Source: Olavius algarvensis Delta 4 endosymbiont (GTDB taxonomy: Bacteria > Desulfobacterota > Desulfobacteria > Desulfobacterales > CAJINA01). From it: a stretch of DNA of 64,000 nucleotides. The notes beneath the pieces are model-generated. The model had not been told where the DNA came from. It ran no database searches and saw nothing but the letters and a program-made list of their open reading frames with translations. This document shows, one piece after another, positions 1 to 8,625 of this stretch. Each line of letters begins with the position of its first letter. Positions within the stretch are counted from its first letter, which is position 1. The DNA lies in the NCBI GenBank assembly GCA_905176665.1, contig CAJINA010000094.1, positions 1 through 64,000 of the forward strand. Reading direction: 5' to 3'. Position numbers and translations under genes: made by a program.

Positions 1-30
1 ACCAAAAGCTACCCCTTCTGGCCGGACACT
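1..30. repeat. Partial copy of palindromic intergenic repeat, family A (right end)
   Basis: The first 30 bases match the right-hand arm of the family A repeat: ACCAAAAGCTACC followed by a GGACACT end. The rest of this copy lies outside the window. It sits about 10 bases from a fuller copy, so two units are in near-tandem here. Confidence 0.6.
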
Positions 31-38
31 CTTGGTTT

Positions 39-164
39 TGAGTGGGGCATCTTTTGGCCCGGGGCTGCGTTCTCGCCTGTTTGTGATCCTCAACGTAGCG
101 ATACTACGCCTGCGGTCCCAAACAGGGCTGCGGCCTTGCCCCGAACCAAAAGCTACCCCTCCTT
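39..164. repeat. Palindromic intergenic repeat, family A, copy 2
   Basis: The left arm (GGGGCATCTTTTGGCCC) is the imperfect reverse complement of the right arm (CCGAACCAAAAGCTACCCC). The centre holds the short palindrome ACGTAGCGATACTACG and then CCTGCGGTC. Related copies lie at 2690-2836, 45168-45311 and 56010-56155. The whole unit could fold into one long hairpin. No coding frame here is convincing. Confidence 0.75.
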
Positions 165-296
165 ATTGCGTTTAGGTGGGAAAGATGATAGACCGCTTTT
201 TCAATATCAGAATTGGTCTTGTGTGCACAGCGTGGGGACGGGCACGCCCCGTTATGGATCTGAACTAGTTTGTTTCCGATTCTGATCATCAAAATT

Positions 297-359
297 ACCC
301 GGGTCGATTCCTAATAGTGCGAGATTACCTAGCCTCCCATGATACGACCCGGGTTTTTT
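297..359 (+). terminator. Intrinsic terminator-like hairpin
   Basis: A perfect 10-bp inverted repeat (ACCCGGGTCG at 297-306, CGACCCGGGT at 345-354) encloses a 38-base loop and is followed by six T residues on the plus strand. It would end a plus-strand transcript coming from the left. I see no gene between the repeat and this site, so the transcript may belong to a gene outside the window or to an unrecognised small RNA. Confidence 0.55.
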
Positions 360-484
360 GTTTCCAAATTCCCGCTCAGCTCGTTAGCAGCCCAATCCAA
401 AAACAATCTTGCCTATGAAACACCTTTTGTTTGCGGGGATGCAAGCTTTGGTACCCTCTTGGCCGGCCGGACGTCATCCACTGG

Positions 485-513
485 TTGAAATGCCCATGGG
501 AACGTGGTTTAAT
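485..513 (+). promoter_or_regulatory. Sigma-70-type promoter of the response regulator
   Basis: TTGAAA (485-490), a 17-base spacer and TTTAAT (508-513) form a good sigma-70-like promoter ending 30 bases before the ATG at 544. A small GGTTGT/ACAACC hairpin (517-531) and a GAGGAG ribosome binding site (532-537) follow, so the leader is short. Confidence 0.5.
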
Positions 514-543
514 ACGGTTGTACCACAACCCGAGGAGTAAAAC

Positions 544-1578
544 ATGGACCCCAGTGCTAAGACCATCCTGGTCATTGATGACGAGTCCATATTCAGAACG
601 ATCATCGGCCGCATGCTCGAAAATTTGGGTTTCCACGTTACGATCGCCCCGGACGGGGTTACCGGCCTGGAATTATACCGCCAACTTGTCCCGGACCTCG
701 TCATGGTTGATCTATTCATGCCGGATATCGATGGTTTCAAAGTGCTCACCACCATACGGGATCAATCCCCGGAAACCCCCGTGGTCGTTATTTCCGCCAC
801 AGACCGAATCGGTGATGTGATCCAGACCTTGAGACTGGGCGCCTGGGATTTTATTACCAAGCCGGTTCAGGACCAGGTCTTTTTGGAAAACACGGTACTG
901 CGCGCTTTTGAAAAAGCAGACCTGAAGGTTGAAAATCGGCTGTTTCGTGAGCGGATCCAGACCATTGTCGATACCGTTCCTTGCGGCATTGTGGTTGTGG
1001 ATGCCACTGATCAGACCATCATGGAGGTGAATCCGATGGCTGCGAATATGGTCGGGCTGCCGGCGGTTGACATGATCGGGAGGCAGAGCAGCGGATTTAT
1101 CTACCCGGACAAGCCGCAGGCGTGTCCGCCTGAGAACGCCGACAGCACCCGTGTAAATTCCGAACAGATCCTGCTTAAAACAGATGGCATCCACATCCCC
1201 ATCCACAAGACGGTGATGCGGACGGATATCGAGGGCCGGGCCTGTATGATCGAAAGTTTTGTGGATATCAGCGAGCACAAACAGGCCCAGCGCGAATTGC
1301 TGGAGCGAAAAAAGATGCAGGGCGTTATCGAGATGGCCGGGGCGGTCTGGCACGAAATGAATCAGCCCCTCCAGATTGTCTCCGGCCTTTGCGAACTCAT
1401 CCTGATGGATGCGGGTGACAACGGACCGTTTGCCGATCGTCTCAAGACCATCCGGAGGCAGGTAGGGGAAATGGGGCGGATAACCGGCAAGCTCATGGGC
1501 ATTACACGCTACCGGACCAAAGAACACCTGGAAGACCGGATTATCGATATCGATCAAGCTTCCGAAGCGGAACCCTGA
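544..1578 (+). CDS. Response regulator-PAS-HisKA protein lacking an ATPase domain
   Basis: 344-residue cytoplasmic signalling protein. Residues 5-120 are a receiver domain with the acidic pair D12/D13, phospho-acceptor D56 in VDLFMPD and the conserved lysine K106 in ITKP. A PAS-like segment (about 135-250) begins at PCGIVVVD. Residues 258-325 carry a HisKA-type dimerisation helix with H270 in the H-box WHEMNQPL. The protein ends without the HATPase domain, so it cannot phosphorylate itself in the usual way. It may receive phosphate from a partner or act as a phosphotransfer or scaffold protein. The start is supported by a GAGGAG site 6 bases upstream. No kinase gene is adjacent; a secreted lipoprotein gene follows. 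Confidence 0.85.
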   Translation: MDPSAKTILVIDDESIFRTIIGRMLENLGFHVTIAPDGVTGLELYRQLVPDLVMVDLFMPDIDGFKVLTTIRDQSPETPVVVISATDRIGDVIQTLRLGAWDFITKPVQDQVFLENTVLRAFEKADLKVENRLFRERIQTIVDTVPCGIVVVDATDQTIMEVNPMAANMVGLPAVDMIGRQSSGFIYPDKPQACPPENADSTRVNSEQILLKTDGIHIPIHKTVMRTDIEGRACMIESFVDISEHKQAQRELLERKKMQGVIEMAGAVWHEMNQPLQIVSGLCELILMDAGDNGPFADRLKTIRRQVGEMGRITGKLMGITRYRTKEHLEDRIIDIDQASEAEP

Positions 1579-1756
1579 CACCTTGCCGGATAGTTGAAGC
1601 CCGGCCGGCCGGGGCTTGACAAAGATCTAAAGGTTCCCGGCAGATAACCGAATACGCTTATAGAAGCACTCCAGACACATTTAAGTGCAATCTGCACGCT
1701 TGATCTCAGTCGCTGAAGGGAGTGTTGCGGCCAGCCATCAAAGACAAGGGGGAAAG

Positions 1757-2227
1757 ATGAAAAAAAGGGTTGGATTTGGGATCGGACTGCTGTTGTTATG
1801 GGTCGGGTGCTCGTTTTTCAGCCCGGCCGAATTGTCCGAGATGATTCCAGGCATGAGCAAGCAGATGGACAAACTCGAGTGCTGGCTGACGATCACCTTC
1901 AAAAAGTATCCCAGCGGAATCGATCCCCGGGATGTCCAGGTGAAATTCAGTTCCATGGCTCTGGAACAGCCCGAGGTGTTCGATTGGGAGTACATTGCCG
2001 CCCATGATGTCATTTCGCTGGGCTTCATGCAGGGCTTCAAGGAGAACCCGGCCAGTGTGCCCGAGGGGCGGCCACCCCTGGAAGTGCCTCTCAAGGTCAA
2101 TTTTCCGCTGCACGCCAAGCAGTACCTCTACACCGCCGGGGAAACGATTGAGCTGACCGCCGAACTTTTCTGGGGCGGCAAAAAGGTCGCCTCCAGCAAC
2201 AGGACCATCGAGCATGTTTATGAGTGA
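1757..2227 (+). CDS. Predicted lipoprotein of unknown function
   Basis: 156-residue protein with an N-terminal signal (MKKR, then a leucine-rich core) ending in a lipobox-like LWVGC at about residues 17-21, so it is probably a lipidated envelope protein. The start is chosen at 1757 because an AAGGGGGAAAG ribosome binding site precedes it and the signal peptide starts there; an in-frame upstream extension to 1685 has no such support. The mature part has no motif I recognise. It follows the signalling protein by about 180 bases and may have its own promoter. Confidence 0.7.
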   Translation: MKKRVGFGIGLLLLWVGCSFFSPAELSEMIPGMSKQMDKLECWLTITFKKYPSGIDPRDVQVKFSSMALEQPEVFDWEYIAAHDVISLGFMQGFKENPASVPEGRPPLEVPLKVNFPLHAKQYLYTAGETIELTAELFWGGKKVASSNRTIEHVYE

Positions 2228-2277
2228 TGTCTGGCGCGGCAGCGTGGCCTGGCGGCAATTGATGATACCAACCGGTT

Positions 2278-2676
2278 TCAAGTTTGAATGGTGGCCGTGA
2301 TCCCGAACTCGGGAGGGGCCATTATGTTCCGTTTGACGGCGCATAAGTCGGCCGCCTTGATGACCGCATTTTTATATTTTGGCGGAAACCCAGGCGGCAA
2401 GCTTATTCGCAGGTTGACTTGGTTGACCAGAAAGGTCTTGAGATCCTTTTCAAAGGAGAGCGTTAGTTTCAATCCGGTTGTGTCAATTTCCCGTTTTTCA
2501 CAAAAGGAGAGTACAAAAATCCCGGCGCAAGTGCCCAGCGACGACAGAAACAGGCTGAAGGGGTCGGGCGCGCTGGTATCACCGCCTTCCTTCCGGGATT
2601 GATCGGTTTCGATTGTAAAGCCCTTATAGTCCGCATTTACCCGCTTACCGCCCGGAAAGCTGATCTCCATCTCCAT
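2278..2676 (-). CDS. OsmC/YhfA-like family protein
   Basis: 132-residue protein of the OsmC superfamily. Members with the classical cysteine pair reduce organic peroxides; many others have unknown substrates. Visible features are the PDPFSLFLSSLGTC segment with C50, a second cysteine C59 nine residues later, and C112 in the DLCAVKR helix. C50 and C112 are placed like the redox pair of the family. It is a single gene read toward the lipoprotein gene, and a family A repeat separates it from moaA. Substrate unknown. Confidence 0.8.
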   Translation of the reverse strand: MEMEISFPGGKRVNADYKGFTIETDQSRKEGGDTSAPDPFSLFLSSLGTCAGIFVLSFCEKREIDTTGLKLTLSFEKDLKTFLVNQVNLRISLPPGFPPKYKNAVIKAADLCAVKRNIMAPPEFGITATIQT

Positions 2677-2689
2677 GGAACACTCCTAG

Positions 2690-2836
2690 TCAGTGTCCAT
2701 CCACAAACGGCATCTTTCGGCCCAGGGCGGCGTTTTCGCTCTTTCGAATTCCTCAAAATAGCCCGCTATTCCTGCAGTTTCAAAATCGCTCAAGCCTTGC
2801 CCTGAAACAAAATTTACCACTTGTAGACAGACACTA
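2690..2836. repeat. Palindromic intergenic repeat, family A, copy 3
   Basis: The ends are inverted: AGTGTCCATCCACAAACGG on the left and a GTAGACAGACACT arm on the right. The inner arms are CTTTCGGCCCAGGGCGGCG and CCTTGCCCTGAAACAAAATT. The central palindrome is ATAGCCCGCTAT. It fills the gap between the OsmC-like gene and the stop codon of moaA (2845-2847). Confidence 0.75.
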
Positions 2837-2844
2837 TTTAGCTT

Positions 2845-3837
2845 TTAGCCGCCGATGGACGACATTTGCCCGCACACTTTTTTCGGTATTTCATCCGTGA
2901 GACCGTGCCGGGCCTGCTTGATTCTGACGGCAGCCATGATTCGCTCGGCCACCTGGTCATCAGAAACCTGATTGCGTAAATCGGTTTTCAAATCAACTTG
3001 GCGGTCCGACAGTAAACAGGGCCGCAGCTGACCACCGGCAGTCAGTCGCAGCCGGTTGCAGTTTTCACAAAAATGCCGACTGAGGGCGCTGATAAAACCC
3101 ACCTCACCACGGGCGCCTTCTATCTGGAACCTTTCGGCCGGCCCGTCGGTCAGGCCCGGCTGCACCGGAACCAGGACGCCCAACGTCTCGATCCGACGCT
3201 TTATCTCCGGGGTGAGCAGGCGCCCGGTGGTCGCGACGTTATTTTTCCCGATCGGCATGTGTTCGATGAAGCGGACATGAAATGGGTATTCGAATGTCAG
3301 GGCGGCCATTTTCTCGAGTTCATCCTCGTTCAGCCCGGGCAGCGCCACGACATTGATTTTAAGCGGTTTAAAGTCCATGGCATAGGCGCGCTGCAGTCCC
3401 CGCCAGACCTGGTCGAAACTATCCCGGCCGGTGATGCGTTTAAACCTGGCCCGGTCCAGCGTATCCAGGCTGATATTCAGACGCCGGATACCGGCGGCCT
3501 GGATTTGGTCAAGATGTTTTTCAAGCGTCACGCCGTTGGTCGTAAGGGATACATCCTGTAGCCCTTCCAGGGCGCCCAGTGCTTTTAAAAAATCAAAGAT
3601 ACCCTTGCGGATAAGTGGTTCTCCGCCGGTTACCCGTACTTTGGTGATACCCAGCCGGATGCCGATACGCACGACCCGCAGGATTTCCTCATAGGTGAGA
3701 ATATCGGCATGGGTAAGTTTGGGTATCAGGTCGCGCGGCATGCAGTAGCTGCACCTGAGATTGCAGCGATCCGTAACCGAGATACGCAGGTATTTCAGAT
3801 GGCGGGCACGGGTGTCGGTCAGGGAGGTTTTGTCCAA
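2845..3837 (-). CDS. moaA: GTP 3',8-cyclase MoaA
   Basis: 330-residue radical SAM enzyme catalysing the first step of molybdopterin cofactor synthesis. The radical SAM cluster motif is C25-x3-C29-x2-C32 (DRCNLRCSYCMP). The second cluster motif near the C-terminus has C257, C260 and C274 (CENCNRLR to PCLL). The chain ends in the GG pair typical of MoaA. Translation appears to start at a TTG codon (3837) with AAGGA about 8 bases upstream. It follows gpgS by 15 bases and is probably co-transcribed with it; no other moa gene is in the window. Molybdenum or tungsten cofactor would serve enzymes such as formate dehydrogenase. Confidence 0.93.
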   Translation of the reverse strand: MDKTSLTDTRARHLKYLRISVTDRCNLRCSYCMPRDLIPKLTHADILTYEEILRVVRIGIRLGITKVRVTGGEPLIRKGIFDFLKALGALEGLQDVSLTTNGVTLEKHLDQIQAAGIRRLNISLDTLDRARFKRITGRDSFDQVWRGLQRAYAMDFKPLKINVVALPGLNEDELEKMAALTFEYPFHVRFIEHMPIGKNNVATTGRLLTPEIKRRIETLGVLVPVQPGLTDGPAERFQIEGARGEVGFISALSRHFCENCNRLRLTAGGQLRPCLLSDRQVDLKTDLRNQVSDDQVAERIMAAVRIKQARHGLTDEIPKKVCGQMSSIGG

Positions 3838-3852
3838 CGTGGGGGGTCCTTT

Positions 3853-4827
3853 TCAACGGGGTTTGAATTTTTCCAGGTACTCCGGAATATCGATCATCGG
3901 GGGGCGTTCCAGGGCCTTCCAATCCAGGATATCCGCTTCATAGTCATTGCCGACCAGGTTATACTGGATCATTTTTAGGAGCAACTCCTTTTTCAGCTTG
4001 ATGTGGCCAAGTCGCTCCAGGCGCTTTAAAAAGGTTTCCATAATCACAAAGGCCATTTTACCGAGGGCCCGGGTGTCCTGGTTGCGATGAACCCGTTTGT
4101 CCAGATCCACCTGGGCGATGACATCGAGCCCCCACTGCTCGTAAATATCAAGGATCAGGCTTGTTTCGATACCATAGCCGATGGGGAAGGGGACCTTCTC
4201 GAAGAGTTCCCGGAAACCGGCATACTCGCCCGACAGGGGCTGGAGAATCTGGGTAAGCTCCGGGAAAAAGAGCGAAAAAAGGGGGCGAATCACCAGTTCG
4301 GTAACCCGACCACCGCCTGTGGGCCGAATCTCGTCTTTACTGGTGGCAATGGGGCGGTCGTAAAACGCTTTTGAATATTTAACGGTGTCGTTGGTCAGCA
4401 GGGGGCCGAGCAGTCCGTAGGCAAACCGGTGGTGAATGTTTTTTATATCGGCGTCCAGGTATACGATAATATCGCCCTGGGTCACATAAAGCGCTTTCCA
4501 CAGGTTTTCGCCCTTACCGCGGTATTTTTCCAGATCCGGCAGAATTTTGTCGGCCGCATAGACATCGGCCCCGAATTCGGCGGCGATTTCAACCGTCCGG
4601 TCCGCGGACCCGGAGTCGATGACAATTATTTCATCGAGCAACGGATAACGGGTCATCAATTCAGATTTCATGATGACGATCTCCTTGGCGATCGTCTTCT
4701 CTTCATTGAGGGTCGGCAGGCACAAAGAGATTTTGAGGCCCTTTTGTTCTTTCCGGTCAACCAGGTGCCCGATATCCTGGAACTGGGCGTAATGAAAGGT
4801 ATTGGTTTCAAGCCAGTTGCTGCTCAT
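3853..4827 (-). CDS. gpgS: Glucosyl-3-phosphoglycerate synthase-like glycosyltransferase
   Basis: 324-residue GT-A glycosyltransferase resembling GpgS, which transfers glucose from NDP-glucose to 3-phosphoglycerate, the first step to the compatible solute glucosylglycerate. Nucleotide-sugar motifs are PTLNE (38-42), DSGS (71-74) and the metal-binding DAD (125-127). The acceptor region includes TGGGRVTELVIRP and the conserved GYGIETSLILD stretch. The start overlaps the 3' end of the peptidase gene by 20 bases, which suggests coupled translation. The phosphatase GpgP that would complete the pathway is not visible here. Assignment is by similarity to remembered family motifs. Confidence 0.8.
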   Translation of the reverse strand: MSSNWLETNTFHYAQFQDIGHLVDRKEQKGLKISLCLPTLNEEKTIAKEIVIMKSELMTRYPLLDEIIVIDSGSADRTVEIAAEFGADVYAADKILPDLEKYRGKGENLWKALYVTQGDIIVYLDADIKNIHHRFAYGLLGPLLTNDTVKYSKAFYDRPIATSKDEIRPTGGGRVTELVIRPLFSLFFPELTQILQPLSGEYAGFRELFEKVPFPIGYGIETSLILDIYEQWGLDVIAQVDLDKRVHRNQDTRALGKMAFVIMETFLKRLERLGHIKLKKELLLKMIQYNLVGNDYEADILDWKALERPPMIDIPEYLEKFKPR

Positions 4828-5977
4828 CGCATACTCCGGTGTCTATGGCCATGATGGTGGCGACCACCTGGGCGATCCCCTTAAATATAGGCTCGATTTC
4901 CACCGCGGCGGTGTCGAGGTGGTAGTTTTCACCACTGGTGATACCCAGGGTGACCGCCGGTATCTGTTTGGAGAGAAAAATGGACAGTTCGGATTCACTG
5001 TGGTCGCTGACCGGTTTGATATCCAGCGCGTGAATGATCTTGCCGGCGGTTTTCACCAGGGGATGGTTGTAGTTGAGTTTCACGGCGTTGACATTACTGA
5101 TGGTTTTCAAATTCATCTCCACGCCGTATTCGTGGCCGGTGCCCTCCACGATGTCGCTGATATCGCGATAAATAGATTTTACCATTTGATCCGAATCGCT
5201 TTGAATCTCAAGTCCGAGCTTGGCATCGTATGCGATGATGCCGTGTTTGAAGCCGCCGGTAATCTTGCCGAAGATCACCCGGGAACGTGGCCGCTGAGGC
5301 AACTTAAGCTCCAGGACCTGGTTGATCACTTCGTTGAGAACCAGGATGGCATTGGGCCTAAAGGCCCGTTCCCAGCCGTCCGCGGTGCCGATCCGGCATT
5401 CGATTTCAATCCGGATCATACCGGCGGAATAATAGTTCAGGCGCCCGATTTCGACACCTTCCACACAAACCACGCCCCGAATGGGAGTAGACCAGGTTTT
5501 CAACAGGTGCCGGATGCCTTTCAGGTTTCCATTGCCGATGGATTGGATAACGCCGGCCAGAACAATATCCGATTTGAATTTCAGGTCCAGCTTTCTGAAG
5601 ATTATAGGCAAGGAGGCCAGAACCGCCACCCCCAGGGAATTGTCGGTAAGGCCGGGGCCCTTGATAAAATTTGATCCGACCTCGTAGTTTAATTCATTTT
5701 CGGAGTTATGGTGGGTATCCAGATGGGCGACCACGAAAATGGGTGGTTTGCGGGCCGACGACCCTCGGATAATACCGATCGGGTTGCCATACCCATCTGT
5801 TGTGCACTCATCGACCTGGTAGTCCGTCAACCTCTCCAGGAAGACCGCGGTCCGTTTTTCTTCCCGGAATGTGGGCGCCGGGGTCTGTCCGATCAGAACG
5901 ACATTGGTGATGATGGTATCCTGGAGCGATTTGACAATGTCGATAAATTCCGGGATTAATTTCAGATGGGGTTCCAT
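4808..5977 (-). CDS. M20-family metallopeptidase-like protein, possibly not catalytic
   Basis: 389-residue protein with the M20/M28 peptidase fold. The first metal motif is present (H85 and D87 in VAHLDTHH), as is the bridging aspartate (D112 in GPGLTDNSLG) and a C-terminal histidine in ENYHLDTAAVEIEP. The segment that normally holds the glutamate pair (EEG-x-G-D/N-L-x-G) reads QSIGNGNLKG, so the catalytic and metal-binding glutamates are missing. It may be an inactive or altered hydrolase. GGGAG precedes the ATG at 5977. It is first in an operon-like run with gpgS and moaA. Confidence 0.75.
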   Translation of the reverse strand: MEPHLKLIPEFIDIVKSLQDTIITNVVLIGQTPAPTFREEKRTAVFLERLTDYQVDECTTDGYGNPIGIIRGSSARKPPIFVVAHLDTHHNSENELNYEVGSNFIKGPGLTDNSLGVAVLASLPIIFRKLDLKFKSDIVLAGVIQSIGNGNLKGIRHLLKTWSTPIRGVVCVEGVEIGRLNYYSAGMIRIEIECRIGTADGWERAFRPNAILVLNEVINQVLELKLPQRPRSRVIFGKITGGFKHGIIAYDAKLGLEIQSDSDQMVKSIYRDISDIVEGTGHEYGVEMNLKTISNVNAVKLNYNHPLVKTAGKIIHALDIKPVSDHSESELSIFLSKQIPAVTLGITSGENYHLDTAAVEIEPIFKGIAQVVATIMAIDTGVCDEQQLA

Positions 5978-6103
5978 GGCAACTCCCTATTCCTGCCTGA
6001 TGCATCGGTCACTGGGCACGCCCCTACTTTCTGCCAGGAGATTATCCCCGCAAGGTCAAATTGTCGGAGGTGTTGACGTCATCGGTGGCGGCCACACCTA
6101 AAA

Positions 6104-6132
6104 AGGGTACACGCAGACCCCTTATAGGTCAA
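6104..6132 (-). promoter_or_regulatory. Possible sigma-70 promoter of the peptidase-gpgS-moaA run
   Basis: On the minus strand TTGACC (6132-6127), a 17-base spacer and TACCCT (6109-6104) give a fair promoter about 125 bases before the peptidase start. The remaining 5978-6174 gap shows nothing else that I can name. Confidence 0.35.
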
Positions 6133-6174
6133 TGTTTCATTGACTGCCCGCTGGGTGGGTAAGTCTTTGCGGCA

Positions 6175-7689
6175 CTATCGACTGGCGGCTATAATCGCTG
6201 TGCACAGCCCGGGAATGGTATAGGTGTCAGCCGTAATATCAACCTCAAACCCGAGCTTTTCGGCTGTTTCCGTCGTGATGGGACCTATGCTGGCGATCCG
6301 TGTGCCTGCAAGCAGATCGCGCCAGCCTTTGGCAGGCAGGAGCGCTTTGAAGTTGGTCACCGTAGAAGAACTGGTAAAGGTGATCAGGTCCACCTTGCCC
6401 GCCCGCAGGTCGGCTGCCAGATCTGTGGCCCCGTCATTAACGGGGTGGGTGACGTAGGTGGTGATTTCGTCTACGCTGGCGCCCATCTTCTCCAGTTCGA
6501 CCGGCAGGACCGCCCGGGCTTCGCGGGCGCGCGGCAGCAGTACCTTTTTACCCTGCAGGGCCTGGCCGGCAAAGGCTGCCACCACCGATTCGGCCCGGTA
6601 GCTTTTGGGGAGAATGTCCGCGGTAATCCCAAAATCAGCCAGACGGGCCTTGGTGACCGGTCCGATGACGGCGGTCTTGAGATGCCCGAGTGCGCGCACG
6701 TCCGGTCCCTTAGCGAAGAGCCGTTCAAAAAAATACTTCACGCCGTTGACACTGGTGAAGACCAGCCAGTCATAGTCAGCCAGACTATCGATGGCCGCAT
6801 CGAGCGGCTGCCAGTCATCAGGGGCAACCACTTCGATGGTGGGGTACTCCAAACACTGGGCCCCCAATTCAGAGAGTCGGTCTACCAGACCGCTGGCCTG
6901 TTCGCGGGCACGGGTAACCACGATCTTCTGGCCCATGAGGGGCTTGTTTTCGAACCACTGCATGGTCTGCCGCAAAGAGACCACCCCGCCGACCACGATT
7001 ACCGCCGGGGCCTTGAGACCGGCTTTCGCAACCGCTTCCACGATATTGCCAAGATTCCCGGTTACCGTGGCCTGGCGCAGAGTTGTGCCCCACCGCACCA
7101 GGGCCACGGGTGTGTCGGCTGGCTTTCCGCTGGCCAGCAGGCGCTCCACGATGTGGGGTAGATTTTTCACTCCCATGAGAAAAACCAGGGTTCCGATACC
7201 GCGGGCCAATGCTTCCCAATCGATGCTGGATTGGTCCTTGTTCGGATCTTCGTGCCCGGTTACAAAGGCCACATTCGAGGTGAATTTTCGATGGGTCAGG
7301 GGAATACCGGCATACGCCGGGGCGGCGATGGCGGAGGTTACCCCCGGGACGACTTCAAAAGGGATGCCTTTGGAGATGAGAACTTCCGCCTCTTCGCCTC
7401 CGCGACCAAAGATGAAGGGATCGCCGCCCTTCAGGCGGGTGACAATGTGCCCGTCAAGGGCTTTTTGGGCGATCAAATCATTGATGCCGTCCTGGGAGAG
7501 GGTATGATCGCCGCCTTTTTTGCCGACATAAATTTTCTCGGCATCCGCCGCGGCATATTTTAAGAGGGCCGGTGAAGCCAGGTAGTCGTAAACCAGCACA
7601 TCGGCTTTGGCGATACATTCCCGTCCTTTGATGGTCAACAGACCGGGATCGCCCGGTCCGGCTCCTACCAGATATACTTTTCCGTTCAT
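6175..7689 (-). CDS. cobA-hemD: Bifunctional uroporphyrinogen-III C-methyltransferase / uroporphyrinogen-III synthase
   Basis: 504-residue fusion. Residues 1-245 are a SUMT (CobA/CysG-A) domain with GAGPGDPGLLTIKG near the N-terminus and DPFIFGRGGEEAEVL; it makes precorrin-2 from uroporphyrinogen III with SAM. Residues 252-504 are a HemD domain that closes hydroxymethylbilane into uroporphyrinogen III. The fusion is common in Gram-positives and Desulfobacterota and feeds siroheme (sulfite reductase), cobalamin and the siroheme-dependent haem route. It lies 9 bases after hemC, so the pathway order is preserved in one operon. Confidence 0.93.
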   Translation of the reverse strand: MNGKVYLVGAGPGDPGLLTIKGRECIAKADVLVYDYLASPALLKYAAADAEKIYVGKKGGDHTLSQDGINDLIAQKALDGHIVTRLKGGDPFIFGRGGEEAEVLISKGIPFEVVPGVTSAIAAPAYAGIPLTHRKFTSNVAFVTGHEDPNKDQSSIDWEALARGIGTLVFLMGVKNLPHIVERLLASGKPADTPVALVRWGTTLRQATVTGNLGNIVEAVAKAGLKAPAVIVVGGVVSLRQTMQWFENKPLMGQKIVVTRAREQASGLVDRLSELGAQCLEYPTIEVVAPDDWQPLDAAIDSLADYDWLVFTSVNGVKYFFERLFAKGPDVRALGHLKTAVIGPVTKARLADFGITADILPKSYRAESVVAAFAGQALQGKKVLLPRAREARAVLPVELEKMGASVDEITTYVTHPVNDGATDLAADLRAGKVDLITFTSSSTVTNFKALLPAKGWRDLLAGTRIASIGPITTETAEKLGFEVDITADTYTIPGLCTAIIAASR

Positions 7690-7698
7690 ACTTATCTT

Positions 7699-8625
7699 TT
7701 ACCCGGTTGTAAGTTCTTTAAGAATACGATCCGCGCCGTTGGCCAATAGCTCTTCAGCCAGCTCTATTCCGACTTCCCGGGCCCGCTGGCCCGCACCGGA
7801 TGCGGTGGCTTGGATCACCTGGGTTCCTTCGAGGTTGGCCACCAGACCTCTGATGCTGAAATTCCCATTTTCGAGCGTGCCGTGCCCGGCCACCGGAATC
7901 TGGCAACTGCCCTCCAAACGCCGCAGGAATGCCCGTTCCCCCAGGACCACGGTTCGCGTGTCCGGGTGATTCAGGATGCTGACCAGGCGGTCGGTTTCCG
8001 GGTCTGATTCGCGGATTTCGATACAGAGGGCCCCCTGGGCCACTGCCGGGAGCATATCGTCAGGGTCCAGATATTCCGTGACCCGGTCTTCAAGGCCCAG
8101 GCGGTGGATACCGGCGGCAGCCAGTACGATGGCATCCATTTGGCCTTCGTCCAACTTGCGCAAGCGGGTATCGAGGTTGCCCCGCAGGCCCGCGATCTGA
8201 AGATCCGGCCGTAAATGCTTTAGCTGGGCGGATCGGCGCAGGCTGGAAGTTCCGATCGAGGCGCCCTGTTTCAGGTCCGCCAGGTTGTCCCCCCCGGCGG
8301 AGATCAGGACATCCAGCGGCAGTTCCCGCTTTGGCACCGGGCCGATGCACAGTCCCGGGGGGATATCCCCGGGCATGTCCTTCATGCTGTGTACCGCCAG
8401 GTCGATCCGGCCATCCAGGAGGGCTTTCTCGATCTCTTTGACGAACAGGCCCTTGCCGCCTACCTTGGCCAGGGGGACGTCCAGGATCTTGTCTCCCTTG
8501 GTCTTGATGGTGACCAGTTCCACTGCGAGACCGGGGTGGCCTTTTTCCAGGCCCGCTTTGACCCAGTTGGCCTGCCAGAGGGCCAGTTTACTCCCGCGGG
8601 TACCGATTTTCAGGTCAGCGGCCAT
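7699..8625 (-). CDS. hemC: Porphobilinogen deaminase (hydroxymethylbilane synthase)
   Basis: 308-residue enzyme joining four porphobilinogen units into hydroxymethylbilane. Motifs are IGTRGSKLALWQ at the N-terminus, GLRGNLDTRLRKL in the middle, and the dipyrromethane-cofactor cysteine in EGSCQIPVAGHG. I place the start at 8625 (MAADLK) because it overlaps the stop of the upstream zinc-ribbon gene as TGATG, a typical coupling arrangement; an in-frame ATG four codons earlier is possible. It is second-last in the gmhA to cobA-hemD run. Confidence 0.93.
   Translation of the reverse strand: MAADLKIGTRGSKLALWQANWVKAGLEKGHPGLAVELVTIKTKGDKILDVPLAKVGGKGLFVKEIEKALLDGRIDLAVHSMKDMPGDIPPGLCIGPVPKRELPLDVLISAGGDNLADLKQGASIGTSSLRRSAQLKHLRPDLQIAGLRGNLDTRLRKLDEGQMDAIVLAAAGIHRLGLEDRVTEYLDPDDMLPAVAQGALCIEIRESDPETDRLVSILNHPDTRTVVLGERAFLRRLEGSCQIPVAGHGTLENGNFSIRGLVANLEGTQVIQATASGAGQRAREVGIELAEELLANGADRILKELTTG

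Noticed and set aside
361..543. Riboswitch (c-di-GMP type) upstream of the response regulator
   Set aside because: GGGATGCAAGCTTTGGTACCC and later segments show small inverted repeats but do not match the conserved cores I know; the promoter at 485-513 lies downstream of it.
712..1581. 289-codon minus-strand frame
   Set aside because: Antisense to the response regulator; composition rich in H, R and D typical of shadows.
4802..5674. 290-codon plus-strand frame
   Set aside because: Antisense shadow of the M20-like peptidase gene, with no family features.
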